38,132 nucleotides of DNA from CAG-791 sp045113775 (GCA_045113775.1 JBGUJH010000148.1:1-38132), one strand, 5' to 3'. Shown: positions 25,054 to 32,436, numbered from the stretch's first letter. The notes: a model not told the origin generated them from the letters alone. Made by a program: numbers and translations.

Positions 25054-25788
25054 TCAATGCTTCTCCTTCATGTAAGCAGCTACAGTATCCATATCCTCCG
25101 GCGTCGTCACCTTGATATTGCGGTAGGACGCCATCACGAGCTTGACCTTATTATTTGTAAAATACTCCGCCACCATGGCGTCGTCCGTAATGATCACGCC
25201 CTTTTCGAGCAGTTCATCGTATTCTGCAGCCATTTTCACGTAGGCAGCCCTGATCAGCTCGAAGTCAAAAACCTGCGGCGTCTGCACCAGCCACACGTCT
25301 TTCCTGTTGGGCGTCTGAGCCACGAACCCGTCCTGATCGGCGATCTTGACCGTATCTTTGGAAGGAACGGCCGCAATGCAGGCCTTACCGATCCTTACTT
25401 CCTTGTAAAGCCTCTCCATCGTGTCATCATCGATGAAAGGCCTCGCGCTGTCGTGAACAAAGACATAGTCGCAGGGCCAGTCAAGTGCCTGCAGGCCGTT
25501 GTGCACGGAAAAGCAGCGCTCCCGTCCGCCGGCGACGATCTTCCGGACTTTTCCGGAAAGTCCGAAGGACTCAACTGTCCCCCTGCAATATTCCTGGTCG
25601 CCCTCAGGAACGATGATCATAATATCTGTGATGATATCGCTCCTGTCAAAGGTCTCCAGAGCATACGTAAACAGAGGCCTTCCGCTGACGTTAATGTACT
25701 GCTTGCGGGTATCCCCGCCCATGCGCAGGCCGCTTCCCGCGGCCATGAGAAGCGCCGTGCAGCGGTCCCTTTTTTGGCACATATTCAT
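25054..25788 (-). CDS. ispD: 2-C-methyl-D-erythritol 4-phosphate cytidylyltransferase
   Basis: Transfers CMP to methylerythritol phosphate in the non-mevalonate isoprenoid pathway. The 244-aa protein has the nucleotide-binding loop LLMAAGSGLRMG with KQY (residues 13-30), VHDSARPFI, the KDTVK motif and VQTPQVF, all typical of IspD. The related TarI (ribitol-phosphate cytidylyltransferase) shares most of these motifs, so that alternative is not fully excluded. Its ATG overlaps the tsaD stop as ATGA, so the two are translationally coupled, with GGGGGAG as ribosome binding site inside the tsaD end. Confidence 0.88.
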   Translation of the reverse strand: MNMCQKRDRCTALLMAAGSGLRMGGDTRKQYINVSGRPLFTYALETFDRSDIITDIMIIVPEGDQEYCRGTVESFGLSGKVRKIVAGGRERCFSVHNGLQALDWPCDYVFVHDSARPFIDDDTMERLYKEVRIGKACIAAVPSKDTVKIADQDGFVAQTPNRKDVWLVQTPQVFDFELIRAAYVKMAAEYDELLEKGVIITDDAMVAEYFTNNKVKLVMASYRNIKVTTPEDMDTVAAYMKEKH

Positions 25789-26816
25789 CTCTCCCCCAAT
25801 CTCAGCCCGGGCTTTGCATTGAGATCCAGGCCGCTTCGCACTCCCTTTATATACTCATAATACGCCGCGCTGCCGATCATGGCCGCATTGTCCGTGCACA
25901 GGATCGGGGGCGGGCAGAAAAACTCCACATTTCTCTCGGCGCATGCTTTCTCCATGGCTGCCCTAAGCGCAGTATTGGAGGCGACGCCGCCCGCCAGCGC
26001 AAATTTGGTCAGCCCGAACTCGTCCACCGCCCACATGGCGTGGGAGACCAGCACGTCGACCACCGCCTGTTGGAAGGAGGCTGCCACATCGGGCACCGAG
26101 ATCTCGATATTCTTCATCTTGCAGGTGTTGAGATAGTTGAGCACCGAGGACTTCATTCCGCTGAAGCTGAAGTCGTAGCGGGATCCTGCCACTTTCCCTC
26201 TGGGAAAGTCGATGGCCGCCGGATTTCCCCCTTTGGAGACCTTGTCGATCTTAGGGCCGCCCGGGTATCCCAGCCCGATCTCTCTGGCCACCTTGTCAAA
26301 AGCTTCGCCTGCAGCGTCGTCCTGGGTCCTGCCCAGGATCTCGTACTCGCCGTAATCCTTCACCAGGACCAGGTGCGTATGTCCGCCTGAAACTACCAGG
26401 CATGCGAAAGGCGGCTCAAGGTCCTTGTTGGCGATGTAATTGGCACTGATGTGCCCCTCGATATGGTGCACGCCGATCAGCGGGATCCCCGTCGCAAAAC
26501 TCAGTGCTTTGGCCTCAGACACTCCGATCAGGAGCGGCCCCACCAGCCCGGGACCGTAAGTCACGGCGATGGCGTCCATATCCCTGAGCTCCATCCCTGC
26601 CTCAGACAGTCCCTTGCGGACCACCTGGTTGATCCTCTCCGTATGCTTTCTCGAAGCGATCTCCGGCACTACGCCGCCGTAAAGTGTATGTATATCGATC
26701 TGGGAGGAGATCACGTTGGAGCGCACGTCCCTCCCGTTCACCACTACAGAAGCGGCTGTCTCGTCGCAGCTCGATTCTATAGCCAAAATAGCAATATCCT
26801 TATTCATTTTCTCCAC
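25785..26816 (-). CDS. tsaD: tRNA N6-threonylcarbamoyladenosine transferase TsaD
   Basis: Catalytic subunit that moves the threonylcarbamoyl group from TC-AMP to A37 of ANN-decoding tRNAs. The 343-aa ASKHA-fold protein has IESSCDETAASV (13-24), the metal-binding HIEGH (118-122), SGGHTHLV (143-150) and a late GGVASN. GTG 26816 has AAAGAG close by; ATG 26807, preceded by GGAG only three bases away, is an alternative start that would remove three residues. It lies seven bases after the rnz stop and overlaps ispD by 4 nt. Its partners TsaB and TsaE are encoded just upstream in the same run. Confidence 0.95.
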   Translation of the reverse strand: MEKMNKDIAILAIESSCDETAASVVVNGRDVRSNVISSQIDIHTLYGGVVPEIASRKHTERINQVVRKGLSEAGMELRDMDAIAVTYGPGLVGPLLIGVSEAKALSFATGIPLIGVHHIEGHISANYIANKDLEPPFACLVVSGGHTHLVLVKDYGEYEILGRTQDDAAGEAFDKVAREIGLGYPGGPKIDKVSKGGNPAAIDFPRGKVAGSRYDFSFSGMKSSVLNYLNTCKMKNIEISVPDVAASFQQAVVDVLVSHAMWAVDEFGLTKFALAGGVASNTALRAAMEKACAERNVEFFCPPPILCTDNAAMIGSAAYYEYIKGVRSGLDLNAKPGLRLGER

Positions 26817-26822
26817 GCTCTT

Positions 26823-27743
26823 TCAATCCTGTTCAAACTGCAGCTCGATACTCTTTCCGTCCTTGCCCGGGGCCGCCGCGGGAAAGATCTTCCATACCGC
26901 CGGCATAAACTCGTCCGGATGCGTCAAAGACGGACTGTAATGCGTGAGCCAGAGCTTTTCGGGCTTTGCCTTTCTCGCGATCTGCGCCGCTTCGCAGAAT
27001 GTCATATGCTTGTGTTCTTTGGCCTTCGATATTTTGTCCTCTTCGCCGTACATGCCCTCACAGATGAACAGGTCCGCGCCTTGCGCCGCCTTGACTGCGC
27101 CCTCACAGGGACGGCTGTCTGTGCAGTAACCGACTTTCAGACCCTTTCGCGGGGCTCCAAGCACCATATCCGGCGTCAGCACGCCTTTCTCAGTCTCTAT
27201 GGTCTCCCCCTTCTGGAGCCTGTTCCAGAACGGCTTGGGAATATCCAGCGCCATCGCGCGCGACACATCGAACTTGCCTGCCCTGTCCAGTGTCATCGCA
27301 TAGCAGTAGCAGGTCACGTTATGGTTCACGCGATATGCATGAATGGTGAAATCCTTGTCGCCGGGCAGTTTAAAAGATTCCTCCGGCTCCCTGAGCTCTT
27401 TGAACTGAATCTCAAAAGGAATTTCAGGCGCGATGACCCGAAGCGAATTCACTACTCTCTCAAGGCCTTTGGGCCCGACCATAAGAAGCGGCTCCGTCCG
27501 CTCCGCGTTGCCCATCGTCAGGAGCAGTCCCGGAAGTCCGCTGATATGATCCGCGTGATAGTGCGTGAACAGGATCACATCGATGGGCTTGGGGCTCCAC
27601 CCTTTGCGCTTAAGGGCAACCTGTGTCCCTTCCCCGCAGTCGATCAGGATGCTCCTGCCGTTGTAACGCACCATCAGGGAAGTGAGAAAGCGGTAAGGAA
27701 GGGGCATCATGCCGCCCGATCCCAGTAGACAAACATCAATCAT
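26823..27743 (-). CDS. rnz: Ribonuclease Z (tRNA 3'-end endonuclease)
   Basis: Zinc-dependent endonuclease that removes 3' trailers from tRNA precursors. The 306-aa beta-lactamase-fold protein has the metal motif THYHADH (60-66) and IDCGEGTQ upstream. A short-form tRNA-binding exosite (GKFDVSRAMALDIPKPFW) is present, followed by YCTDSRP, and the late histidines are in EHKHMTF and LTHYSPS. The N terminus GSGGMMPLPYRFLTSLMV replaces the more common GTSAGxPTxxR pattern, which I recall as usual for clostridial members. TTGAGG precedes ATG 27743, and only seven bases separate it from rimI. It sits between rimI and tsaD, joining tRNA 3' processing to t6A synthesis. Confidence 0.92.
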   Translation of the reverse strand: MIDVCLLGSGGMMPLPYRFLTSLMVRYNGRSILIDCGEGTQVALKRKGWSPKPIDVILFTHYHADHISGLPGLLLTMGNAERTEPLLMVGPKGLERVVNSLRVIAPEIPFEIQFKELREPEESFKLPGDKDFTIHAYRVNHNVTCYCYAMTLDRAGKFDVSRAMALDIPKPFWNRLQKGETIETEKGVLTPDMVLGAPRKGLKVGYCTDSRPCEGAVKAAQGADLFICEGMYGEEDKISKAKEHKHMTFCEAAQIARKAKPEKLWLTHYSPSLTHPDEFMPAVWKIFPAAAPGKDGKSIELQFEQD

Positions 27744-27750
27744 ATATACC

Positions 27751-28329
27751 TCAATTAATTCTGCGCCACATTATGAGGGCGTCTTCTACCGGTTTGTCAT
27801 AAAAATCGGCTCTGATCCCCTCTGTGTGAAATCCGTATTTTTTGTATAGCGCGATGGCCGGCCTGTTGCCCGCCCTCACTTCCAGAGTGAACGCTGTCAT
27901 TCCTTCCTCCAGGGACCGTGCCAAAACATCGCCCAGCATTCTGCTCGCGATCCCGAATCCCTGCCAGTCGGGGTGGACCGCCACGTTGGTGATCTCCCCT
28001 TCTCCGACTATATCCCTTACACCGCACTCTCCTACGATCCTCTGCGTTCCGTCCTCTTCCGTAATCTCCGCCACATAGTAGTGCGCGTACGGCAAAAGAA
28101 GGGTGGCCGAAAAGACCTCCGCGGACCACGGATGGGAAAAACACGCTCTCTCCACCACAAGGACTTTCTCGATATCGTCCGCCGTCATCCGTCGGATCAG
28201 GATCTTCCCGGCATCTTCCGCCGTTCTCCGGATCACGACCTTTCCGGCATCTTCCGTCGTCGGGCGGATTACGACCTTCCCGGAATCTTCCGTCGTCCTT
28301 CGGGTCTCATCTTTCTCCGGCCGGCTCAT
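27751..28329 (-). CDS. rimI: Ribosomal-protein-alanine N-acetyltransferase RimI with repeat-extended N terminus
   Basis: GNAT acetyltransferase predicted to acetylate the N-terminal alanine of ribosomal protein S18 or other substrates. Core signatures are FSHPWS, the acetyl-CoA loop VAVHPDWQGFGIASRML, and EVRAGNRPAIALYKKYGF. A normal RimI is about 150 aa and begins close to the segment ILIRRMTADDIEKV. Here about 40 extra residues precede it, made of imperfect 12-residue copies (TTEDAGKVVIRR type) of that first strand and turn, encoded by 36-bp tandem repeats at 28193-28300. ATG 28329 follows an AAGGTG site and overlaps the tsaB stop as TGATG. The extension may be tolerated junk; the GNAT domain itself is intact. 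Confidence 0.88.
   Translation of the reverse strand: MSRPEKDETRRTTEDSGKVVIRPTTEDAGKVVIRRTAEDAGKILIRRMTADDIEKVLVVERACFSHPWSAEVFSATLLLPYAHYYVAEITEEDGTQRIVGECGVRDIVGEGEITNVAVHPDWQGFGIASRMLGDVLARSLEEGMTAFTLEVRAGNRPAIALYKKYGFHTEGIRADFYDKPVEDALIMWRRIN
28193..28310 (-). repeat. 36-bp in-frame tandem repeat in the 5' end of rimI
   Basis: Three consecutive 36-bp units (28193-28228, 28229-28264, 28265-28300) are followed by a partial fourth. On the plus strand each starts CGGATCAGGATCTT or a near variant and contains GGCATCTTCCGTCGT or a near variant. Since 36 is a multiple of 3 the reading frame is kept. Confidence 0.9.
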
Positions 28330-29051
28330 CACACGAACACCTTGTAGTTGCGCTTATCTCCGCGCTCGCGCTCTGCCTGCGGGACTCTGAGGTACTCCGG
28401 TCTGAAATCGTCAGAGGATACCAGCGCTTCCTGTCCTTTTTCCTCATAGATCTGAGCCGCTCTGACGGCCGTCGCAGCTGCTCTCTGTCTGTTGAGATGC
28501 GCCGGCGCCAGCAGATACGGCACTTTCATGAGCTCAGCGAGCGCCTTCTCATTGACCGGCACTCCGTCACCCAGGAAAATCACTTCTCTTCCCAGCTGAT
28601 TAAGCTCCTCGACAATATCCGCCAGTGCCGTCACGCACTGCGGGCGCAAAACATTCAGGCCGTCTCTGTTTTCATAGATCCCCGTGTATACCTGCTGTCT
28701 GCGCGCGTCCATAAGAGGGCAGATCAGCCGGTCCGTTCCGTACAGGTTGCAGGCCAGCGAGTCCACCGTCGGGACAGGCAGAACCGGCTTGTCGAGCGCC
28801 AGGCCAAGTCCTTTCACGGTCGCCGCACCGATCCTGAGCCCTGTAAAAGACCCGGGGCCGGACGTAACGGCAATAAAATCGATGCCGGACAGATCCAGAT
28901 CGATCATCTCTCTCATCTCATCGAGCATCGGGACCAGGCTCTGGGAGTGCTTCTTCTTGTACTGAACGCTGTACTCCGCCGTGAGTGTTCCGTCTTCCCA
29001 CAGCGCGCAGCCGGCTACCGGTCCTGAAGCTTCTATTGCAAGTATTTTCAT
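28329..29051 (-). CDS. tsaB: t6A biosynthesis protein TsaB
   Basis: Inactive TsaD paralogue that dimerises with TsaD and is required for t6A37 synthesis. The 240-aa protein begins MKILAIEASGPVAGCALWED, has TSGPGSFTGLRIGAATVKGLG (residues about 63-83) and PVPTVDSLACN. It lacks the HxxxH metal motif, as expected for TsaB. The ATG at 29051 has ACAGGAA just upstream. It lies 49 bp after tsaE, and a copy of the dispersed hairpin repeat occupies that gap. The stop overlaps the rimI ATG by one base. Confidence 0.94.
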   Translation of the reverse strand: MKILAIEASGPVAGCALWEDGTLTAEYSVQYKKKHSQSLVPMLDEMREMIDLDLSGIDFIAVTSGPGSFTGLRIGAATVKGLGLALDKPVLPVPTVDSLACNLYGTDRLICPLMDARRQQVYTGIYENRDGLNVLRPQCVTALADIVEELNQLGREVIFLGDGVPVNEKALAELMKVPYLLAPAHLNRQRAAATAVRAAQIYEEKGQEALVSSDDFRPEYLRVPQAERERGDKRNYKVFV

Positions 29052-29068
29052 CTTCCTGTGTTATTCCT

Positions 29069-29096
29069 TTCAAGGCTCGCCATGCGAACCGCCGCG
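29069..29096 (-). repeat. Dispersed leader hairpin repeat, copy B (upstream of tsaB)
   Basis: On the transcript CGCGGCGGTTCGCATGGCGA then GCCTTGAA, a variant of the core with GGTTCGC pairing to GCGAGCC around a short loop. It fills most of the tsaE-tsaB gap. Confidence 0.6.
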
Positions 29097-29100
29097 TAAA

Positions 29101-29565
29101 CTAGTCATTCTCCGGGCAGACTACCGTGATCTTCCTGTAGTCCATCCCCTTCTCCAAGTCCTTCTCGATCACGACATAAATCGTCTCTTCGGGCAGAATG
29201 TCCTCGATCCGGTTCGCCCACTCGATCAGGCACACGCCGTCTCCGTAAATATAGTCGTCGAAGCCCACCTCTTCCATCTCTTCGGGCTCCTCGATCCTGT
29301 AGACATCGAAATGGTACAGAGGCAGACGTCCTTCCTCATAAATCTGCAAAATAGTGAACGTCGGAGAGCTCACAGGCTCCTCGATCCCAAGTCCACGGGC
29401 GAAGCCTTTGGTGAAGACAGTCTTGCCCACGCCAAGATCTCCGATCAGCGCGTAGACCTGACCGGGCTGTGCTTTTGACGCCATCTCATATGCATATTTT
29501 GCTGTTTCCTCCATGCAGGAGGTTTCCATAATTGTTTTTTTCATATTCGCATTCATAATCTTCAT
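29101..29565 (-). CDS. tsaE: t6A biosynthesis ATPase TsaE
   Basis: Small P-loop ATPase that drives turnover of the TsaB-TsaD complex. Walker A is GDLGVGKT (42-49), followed by TKGFARGLGI, SPTFTILQIYEEG and HFDVYRIE (the switch region), and an EWANRI motif. The 154-aa length fits. No candidate start has a convincing ribosome binding site: ATG 29565 is the first ATG in frame, while ATG 29544 would give an N terminus (MKKTIMETS) most like other TsaE proteins. ATG 29565 overlaps a TAA (TAATG) that ends an open frame running through the upstream repeats, which could allow coupled translation. Confidence 0.9.
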   Translation of the reverse strand: MKIMNANMKKTIMETSCMEETAKYAYEMASKAQPGQVYALIGDLGVGKTVFTKGFARGLGIEEPVSSPTFTILQIYEEGRLPLYHFDVYRIEEPEEMEEVGFDDYIYGDGVCLIEWANRIEDILPEETIYVVIEKDLEKGMDYRKITVVCPEND

Positions 29566-29593
29566 TATTTCACAATTACATCGCGAAAACAAG

Positions 29594-29698
29594 CGATGGC
29601 GGCGTCTTCTGAATCGATGGCGGCGTCTTCTGAAGCGATGGCGGCGTCTTCTGAATCGATGGCGGCGTCTTCTGAATCGATGGCGCCAGCTTGTTGAA
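29594..29698. repeat. 21-bp tandem repeat (minisatellite) upstream of tsaE
   Basis: Four consecutive 21-bp units start at 29594, 29615, 29636 and 29657, nearly identical (each begins CGATGGCGGCGTCTTCTGAA), with a degenerate fifth copy to about 29698. The units differ at essentially only the last base. The repeat starts 29 bp upstream of the tsaE ATG and has no stop codon in at least one frame on each strand, which creates spurious open frames. Confidence 0.95.
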
Positions 29699-29709
29699 GC
29701 GATAGTGGC

Positions 29710-29844
29710 TTCAAAAACCCTATACTGGTGGAATAACCACCTAAATAGGGAAAAGTAAATGGGTACTTATACCTTATGCAACTATAAGTGTGTGTTTGCA
29801 AACCCCTATATTCGTGGAATAACCACCAGTATAGGGTTTTTGAA
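29710..29844. repeat. MITE- or REPIN-like element: two 33-bp hairpins with 22-bp terminal inverted repeats
   Basis: Two 33-nt hairpin units (29718-29750 and 29804-29836) share the pattern CCCTAT..., GTGGAATAACCACC in the middle, and ATAGGG at the end. The outer 22 bases (29710-29731 and 29823-29844) are perfect inverted repeats of each other. The 53-bp linker holds another inverted repeat (ACTTATA/TATAAGT) and the palindrome GTTTGCAAAC. There is no ORF for a transposase and I found no clear target-site duplication. It fits a short non-autonomous element or a REP doublet. Confidence 0.8.
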
Positions 29845-29858
29845 AAGCACTTGCAGAG

Positions 29859-29897
29859 AAAAAATCCCACGAGACGGAATATTTCCAGTCTCGTGGG
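29859..29897 (-). terminator. Rho-independent terminator of ribU
   Basis: On the minus strand CCCACGAGAC pairs with GTCTCGTGGG with an inner GGAA/TTCC extension, and is followed by ATTTTTTCTC. It lies 67 bases after the ribU stop. Confidence 0.85.
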
Positions 29898-29963
29898 GGA
29901 GCAATTATAAGTATCCGGGATTATGTCACAGGTCAGCAAAATTCTCTGTGGTTCATCCTCATT

Positions 29964-30719
29964 TTATTCCGAAGCCTTAACACTCTGTTGTCCGGAAGCG
30001 CCGTACTTGATGATCGGGCTGATCTTCTTGTAAATCAGCATCGTCAGCGCAGAGATACCGACACCCTTGATGATATTGATGGGTGCCACCATCAGGATCA
30101 CAAATGACGTCAGGTTGGTGACCTTGGGATTGATCGCCGCGCCCATGCCCAGGATGGCGTCCAGAGGCATGCCAAACAGTTTTGAGAAAGTAGGCAGCAG
30201 GTAGACCGCATTAAACCAGGTTCCGAAGACCGTCATTATGACTGTTCCGACAATGCATCCGATCAGAGCGCTGTGCTTGGATTTATGGAACTGATAGATG
30301 ATCGATGCCGGAAGCACCAGCATGCATCCGATCAGATAATTGGCCAGGTCGCCGACAAACGCCGTAGAGGTCGATTTGAGGAGGAGCTTGACGAGCTGCT
30401 TGACAAATTCTACGAGAACGCCTGCCACCGGGCCGAAAGCAAATCCTGCGATCAGGGCCGGAAGTTCGCTGAAGTCCAGCTTATAGAAAGAAGGCGCGAT
30501 GGGAATTCCGAAGTCAAAACAGTAAAGAATGCCGGAGATCGCCCCGAACATGCCGATCATGACGACTTTTCTGGTGGCAAGCACGCGGTCCGTATCTCCG
30601 CTCCTGCGCTTGGCTATTTTCTCCACTACATAAGCGATCAGCGTGATAGCGATCACGGTGATAAGGCATACCACTACAAAACTCGCATTTTCTTTTACTT
30701 TGACAAAAAAATCGCCCAT
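29964..30719 (-). CDS. ribU: Riboflavin ECF transporter substrate-binding subunit RibU
   Basis: Membrane S component that binds riboflavin and works with a shared ECF energising module (not in the window). The 251-aa protein has about six hydrophobic segments. RibU-typical sequences are KLDFSELPALIAGFAFGPVAG, VEFVKQLVKLLL, GDLANYLIGCMLVLPASI and the late PINIIKG. An FMN riboswitch directly upstream supports riboflavin as the substrate. It is longer than a usual RibU (about 190-210 aa): an extra N-terminal helix (residues 13-40) and a C-terminal tail are present. ATG 30719 is chosen because GGAGG lies 11 bases upstream; an ATG at 30737 has no ribosome binding site. Confidence 0.9.
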   Translation of the reverse strand: MGDFFVKVKENASFVVVCLITVIAITLIAYVVEKIAKRRSGDTDRVLATRKVVMIGMFGAISGILYCFDFGIPIAPSFYKLDFSELPALIAGFAFGPVAGVLVEFVKQLVKLLLKSTSTAFVGDLANYLIGCMLVLPASIIYQFHKSKHSALIGCIVGTVIMTVFGTWFNAVYLLPTFSKLFGMPLDAILGMGAAINPKVTNLTSFVILMVAPINIIKGVGISALTMLIYKKISPIIKYGASGQQSVKASE

Positions 30720-30813
30720 AACTACAACTACCTCCATTCATTGATTGTTTCATTTATTTCCAAACTATCCGGAGTGTATGTTTCAGAAATCAGATACGCA
30801 AGCCCTGAAGGTA

Positions 30814-30847
30814 CAAAAAGCCCCGCGCGCATTCGCACACGGGGCTG
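30814..30847 (-). terminator. Riboswitch-controlled intrinsic terminator in the ribU leader
   Basis: On the minus strand AGCCCCG pairs with CGGGGCT, with GC-rich bases in the loop side, followed by TTTTTGTACC. Its place between the FMN aptamer and the ribU start makes it the probable expression platform: FMN binding should favour termination. Confidence 0.8.
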
Positions 30848-30911
30848 AACATCCGACATCAGCAGAAAATGGAAACACAGTCCCACTTTCTATTGCACAT
30901 TCCCAGAAGTT

Positions 30912-31024
30912 TGTTCTTCCATCCAGACTATACTGTTGGTCCCGGAGTTTCACCGAGTCAGCCGCCTAAGCGGGTCGCGGACTTTACCGCCAGTAGGGAA
31001 TTTCACCCTGCCCCGAAAAACATC
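30912..31024 (-). promoter_or_regulatory. FMN riboswitch (RFN element) controlling ribU
   Basis: The minus strand carries the conserved RFN blocks in order: CGGGGCAGGGTGAAATTCCC, then GGCGGTAAAGTCCGCGA, a variable CCGC/GCGG hairpin, CTGACTCGGTGAAACTCCG, and ACAGTATAGTCTGGATGG. The outer P1 stem (TGTTTTTC with GAAGAACA) is intact with one G-U pair. This is the established FMN aptamer; here it precedes a riboflavin uptake gene. Confidence 0.97.
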
Positions 31025-31101
31025 GTGGATATTAAGTTGTTATTGACCGCCTGAGCGGCTCTTACAGCAGTGAGCTATCTCACTTAAGTCATGATTCCGG
31101 G

Positions 31102-32397
31102 TTATCCCACTCGAAACATGAACCTGTGCTTTTCCTCTTCCGTCTTGATCTTCTCGATGTGAGCGCCGATCTTGCGGAGTTTCTCCGGGAAGTCCTCATA
31201 GCCTCTTTCGATGAACTTGATGTCCCGGATCTCGCTGTAGTCGTCCGCGGCCAGTGCCGCGATCACGAGGGCCGCGCCTGCGCGCAAGTCGGGAGAACTG
31301 AGCACCGCGCCTGTGTACTGTTCAACTCCGTCGATGATCGCCGTGTTGCCTTCAACTGTAATGCTGGCGCCCATCTTTGTGAGCTCGTCGACATACTTGA
31401 AGCGGTTCTCGAAGATGCTCTCGGTCACAATGCTGATCCCTCTGCTCAGTCCCAGAACAACGGTGATCTGCGGCTGCATATCAGTGGGGAAACCGGGATA
31501 CGGCAATGTTTTGACATTCGTGCGGCCCAATCTCTTGGTGGCCACCACGCGAACCATGTCGTCCGATTCCTCGACCTGACATCCGATCTCGAGAAGCTTG
31601 GCTGTCAGGGATTCGAGATGCTTGGGAATAACATTCTTGATCGTTACATCACCCTTGGTCGCCGCGGCAGCGAACATGAAAGTTCCCGCCTCGATCTGAT
31701 CCGGTATGATCGAATAGCTGGTACCGTGAAGGCTGCTGACGCCCTTGATTCGGATCACATCCGTACCTGCGCCCTTGATCCTCGCCCCCATACTGTTGAG
31801 GAAGTTGGCAAGGTCGACCACGTGGGGTTCCTTGGCGGCGTTCTCAATGGTGGTATTTCCTTCCGCCATGACCGCTGCCATGATGATGTTGATCGTGGCG
31901 CCGACAGATACGACGTCCATATAGATATGGGAGCCGCTCAGCCTCTCCGCCTTTGCGTCCACTCGTCCCGAAGCAAGTCTCACAGTCGCTCCAAGAGCAC
32001 GGAAGCCCTTGATATGCTGGTCAATGGGGCGCAGACCGATGTTGCATCCGCCCGGGAGCGCCACGCTGGCCTTTCCGTACTTGCCCAGAAGAGAACCGAT
32101 CAGATAGTATGATCCCCTGATCTTTCTGACGTAATCATTATCCACAGGCGTATCTTTGCTGATACCTGAGCCGTTGATCCGGAATGTGTGTCGATCGATC
32201 TTCTCTACGTGACCGCCGATCACCTCAATGGTCTTGAGAATGGCGCGGATATCGCTGACATCCGGCACATTTTCCACCGTAACAGTCTCATTTGTCATGA
32301 TCGAAGCCGCCAGGATCGCAAGTGCTGCGTTCTTGGCGCCGGCAATCTCCACTTCTCCGGACAGGGAGTTTCCACCCTTCACTATGTAATGTTCCAT
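31102..32397 (-). CDS. murA: UDP-N-acetylglucosamine 1-carboxyvinyltransferase MurA
   Basis: First committed step of peptidoglycan synthesis: transfers enolpyruvate from PEP to UDP-GlcNAc. The 431-aa protein has the EPSP-synthase-like two-domain fold, AGAKNAALAILAA with K22/N23 (19-31), and the catalytic loop LPGGCNIGLRP with C118, the cysteine that fosfomycin alkylates. ATG 32397 is chosen because GAGG lies six bases upstream; a longer frame from 32472 runs into the promoter. It has its own near-consensus promoter. Many Bacillota carry two MurA paralogues; only this one is in the window. Confidence 0.95.
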   Translation of the reverse strand: MEHYIVKGGNSLSGEVEIAGAKNAALAILAASIMTNETVTVENVPDVSDIRAILKTIEVIGGHVEKIDRHTFRINGSGISKDTPVDNDYVRKIRGSYYLIGSLLGKYGKASVALPGGCNIGLRPIDQHIKGFRALGATVRLASGRVDAKAERLSGSHIYMDVVSVGATINIIMAAVMAEGNTTIENAAKEPHVVDLANFLNSMGARIKGAGTDVIRIKGVSSLHGTSYSIIPDQIEAGTFMFAAAATKGDVTIKNVIPKHLESLTAKLLEIGCQVEESDDMVRVVATKRLGRTNVKTLPYPGFPTDMQPQITVVLGLSRGISIVTESIFENRFKYVDELTKMGASITVEGNTAIIDGVEQYTGAVLSSPDLRAGAALVIAALAADDYSEIRDIKFIERGYEDFPEKLRKIGAHIEKIKTEEEKHRFMFRVG

Positions 32398-32436
32398 ACC
32401 GTCCCTCGTTGTAATCGCTTTTTTGGCAGTACAAGG

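Noticed and set aside
29594..29698. Possible CRISPR array
   Set aside because: The units are directly adjacent with no spacers, only 21 bp long, and no cas gene is present.
29513..29758. Plus-strand small ORF with RWRRLLN repeats
   Set aside because: It overlaps the tsaE 5' end and is generated by the 21-bp tandem repeat, which is a multiple of three and stop-free; there is no ribosome binding site.
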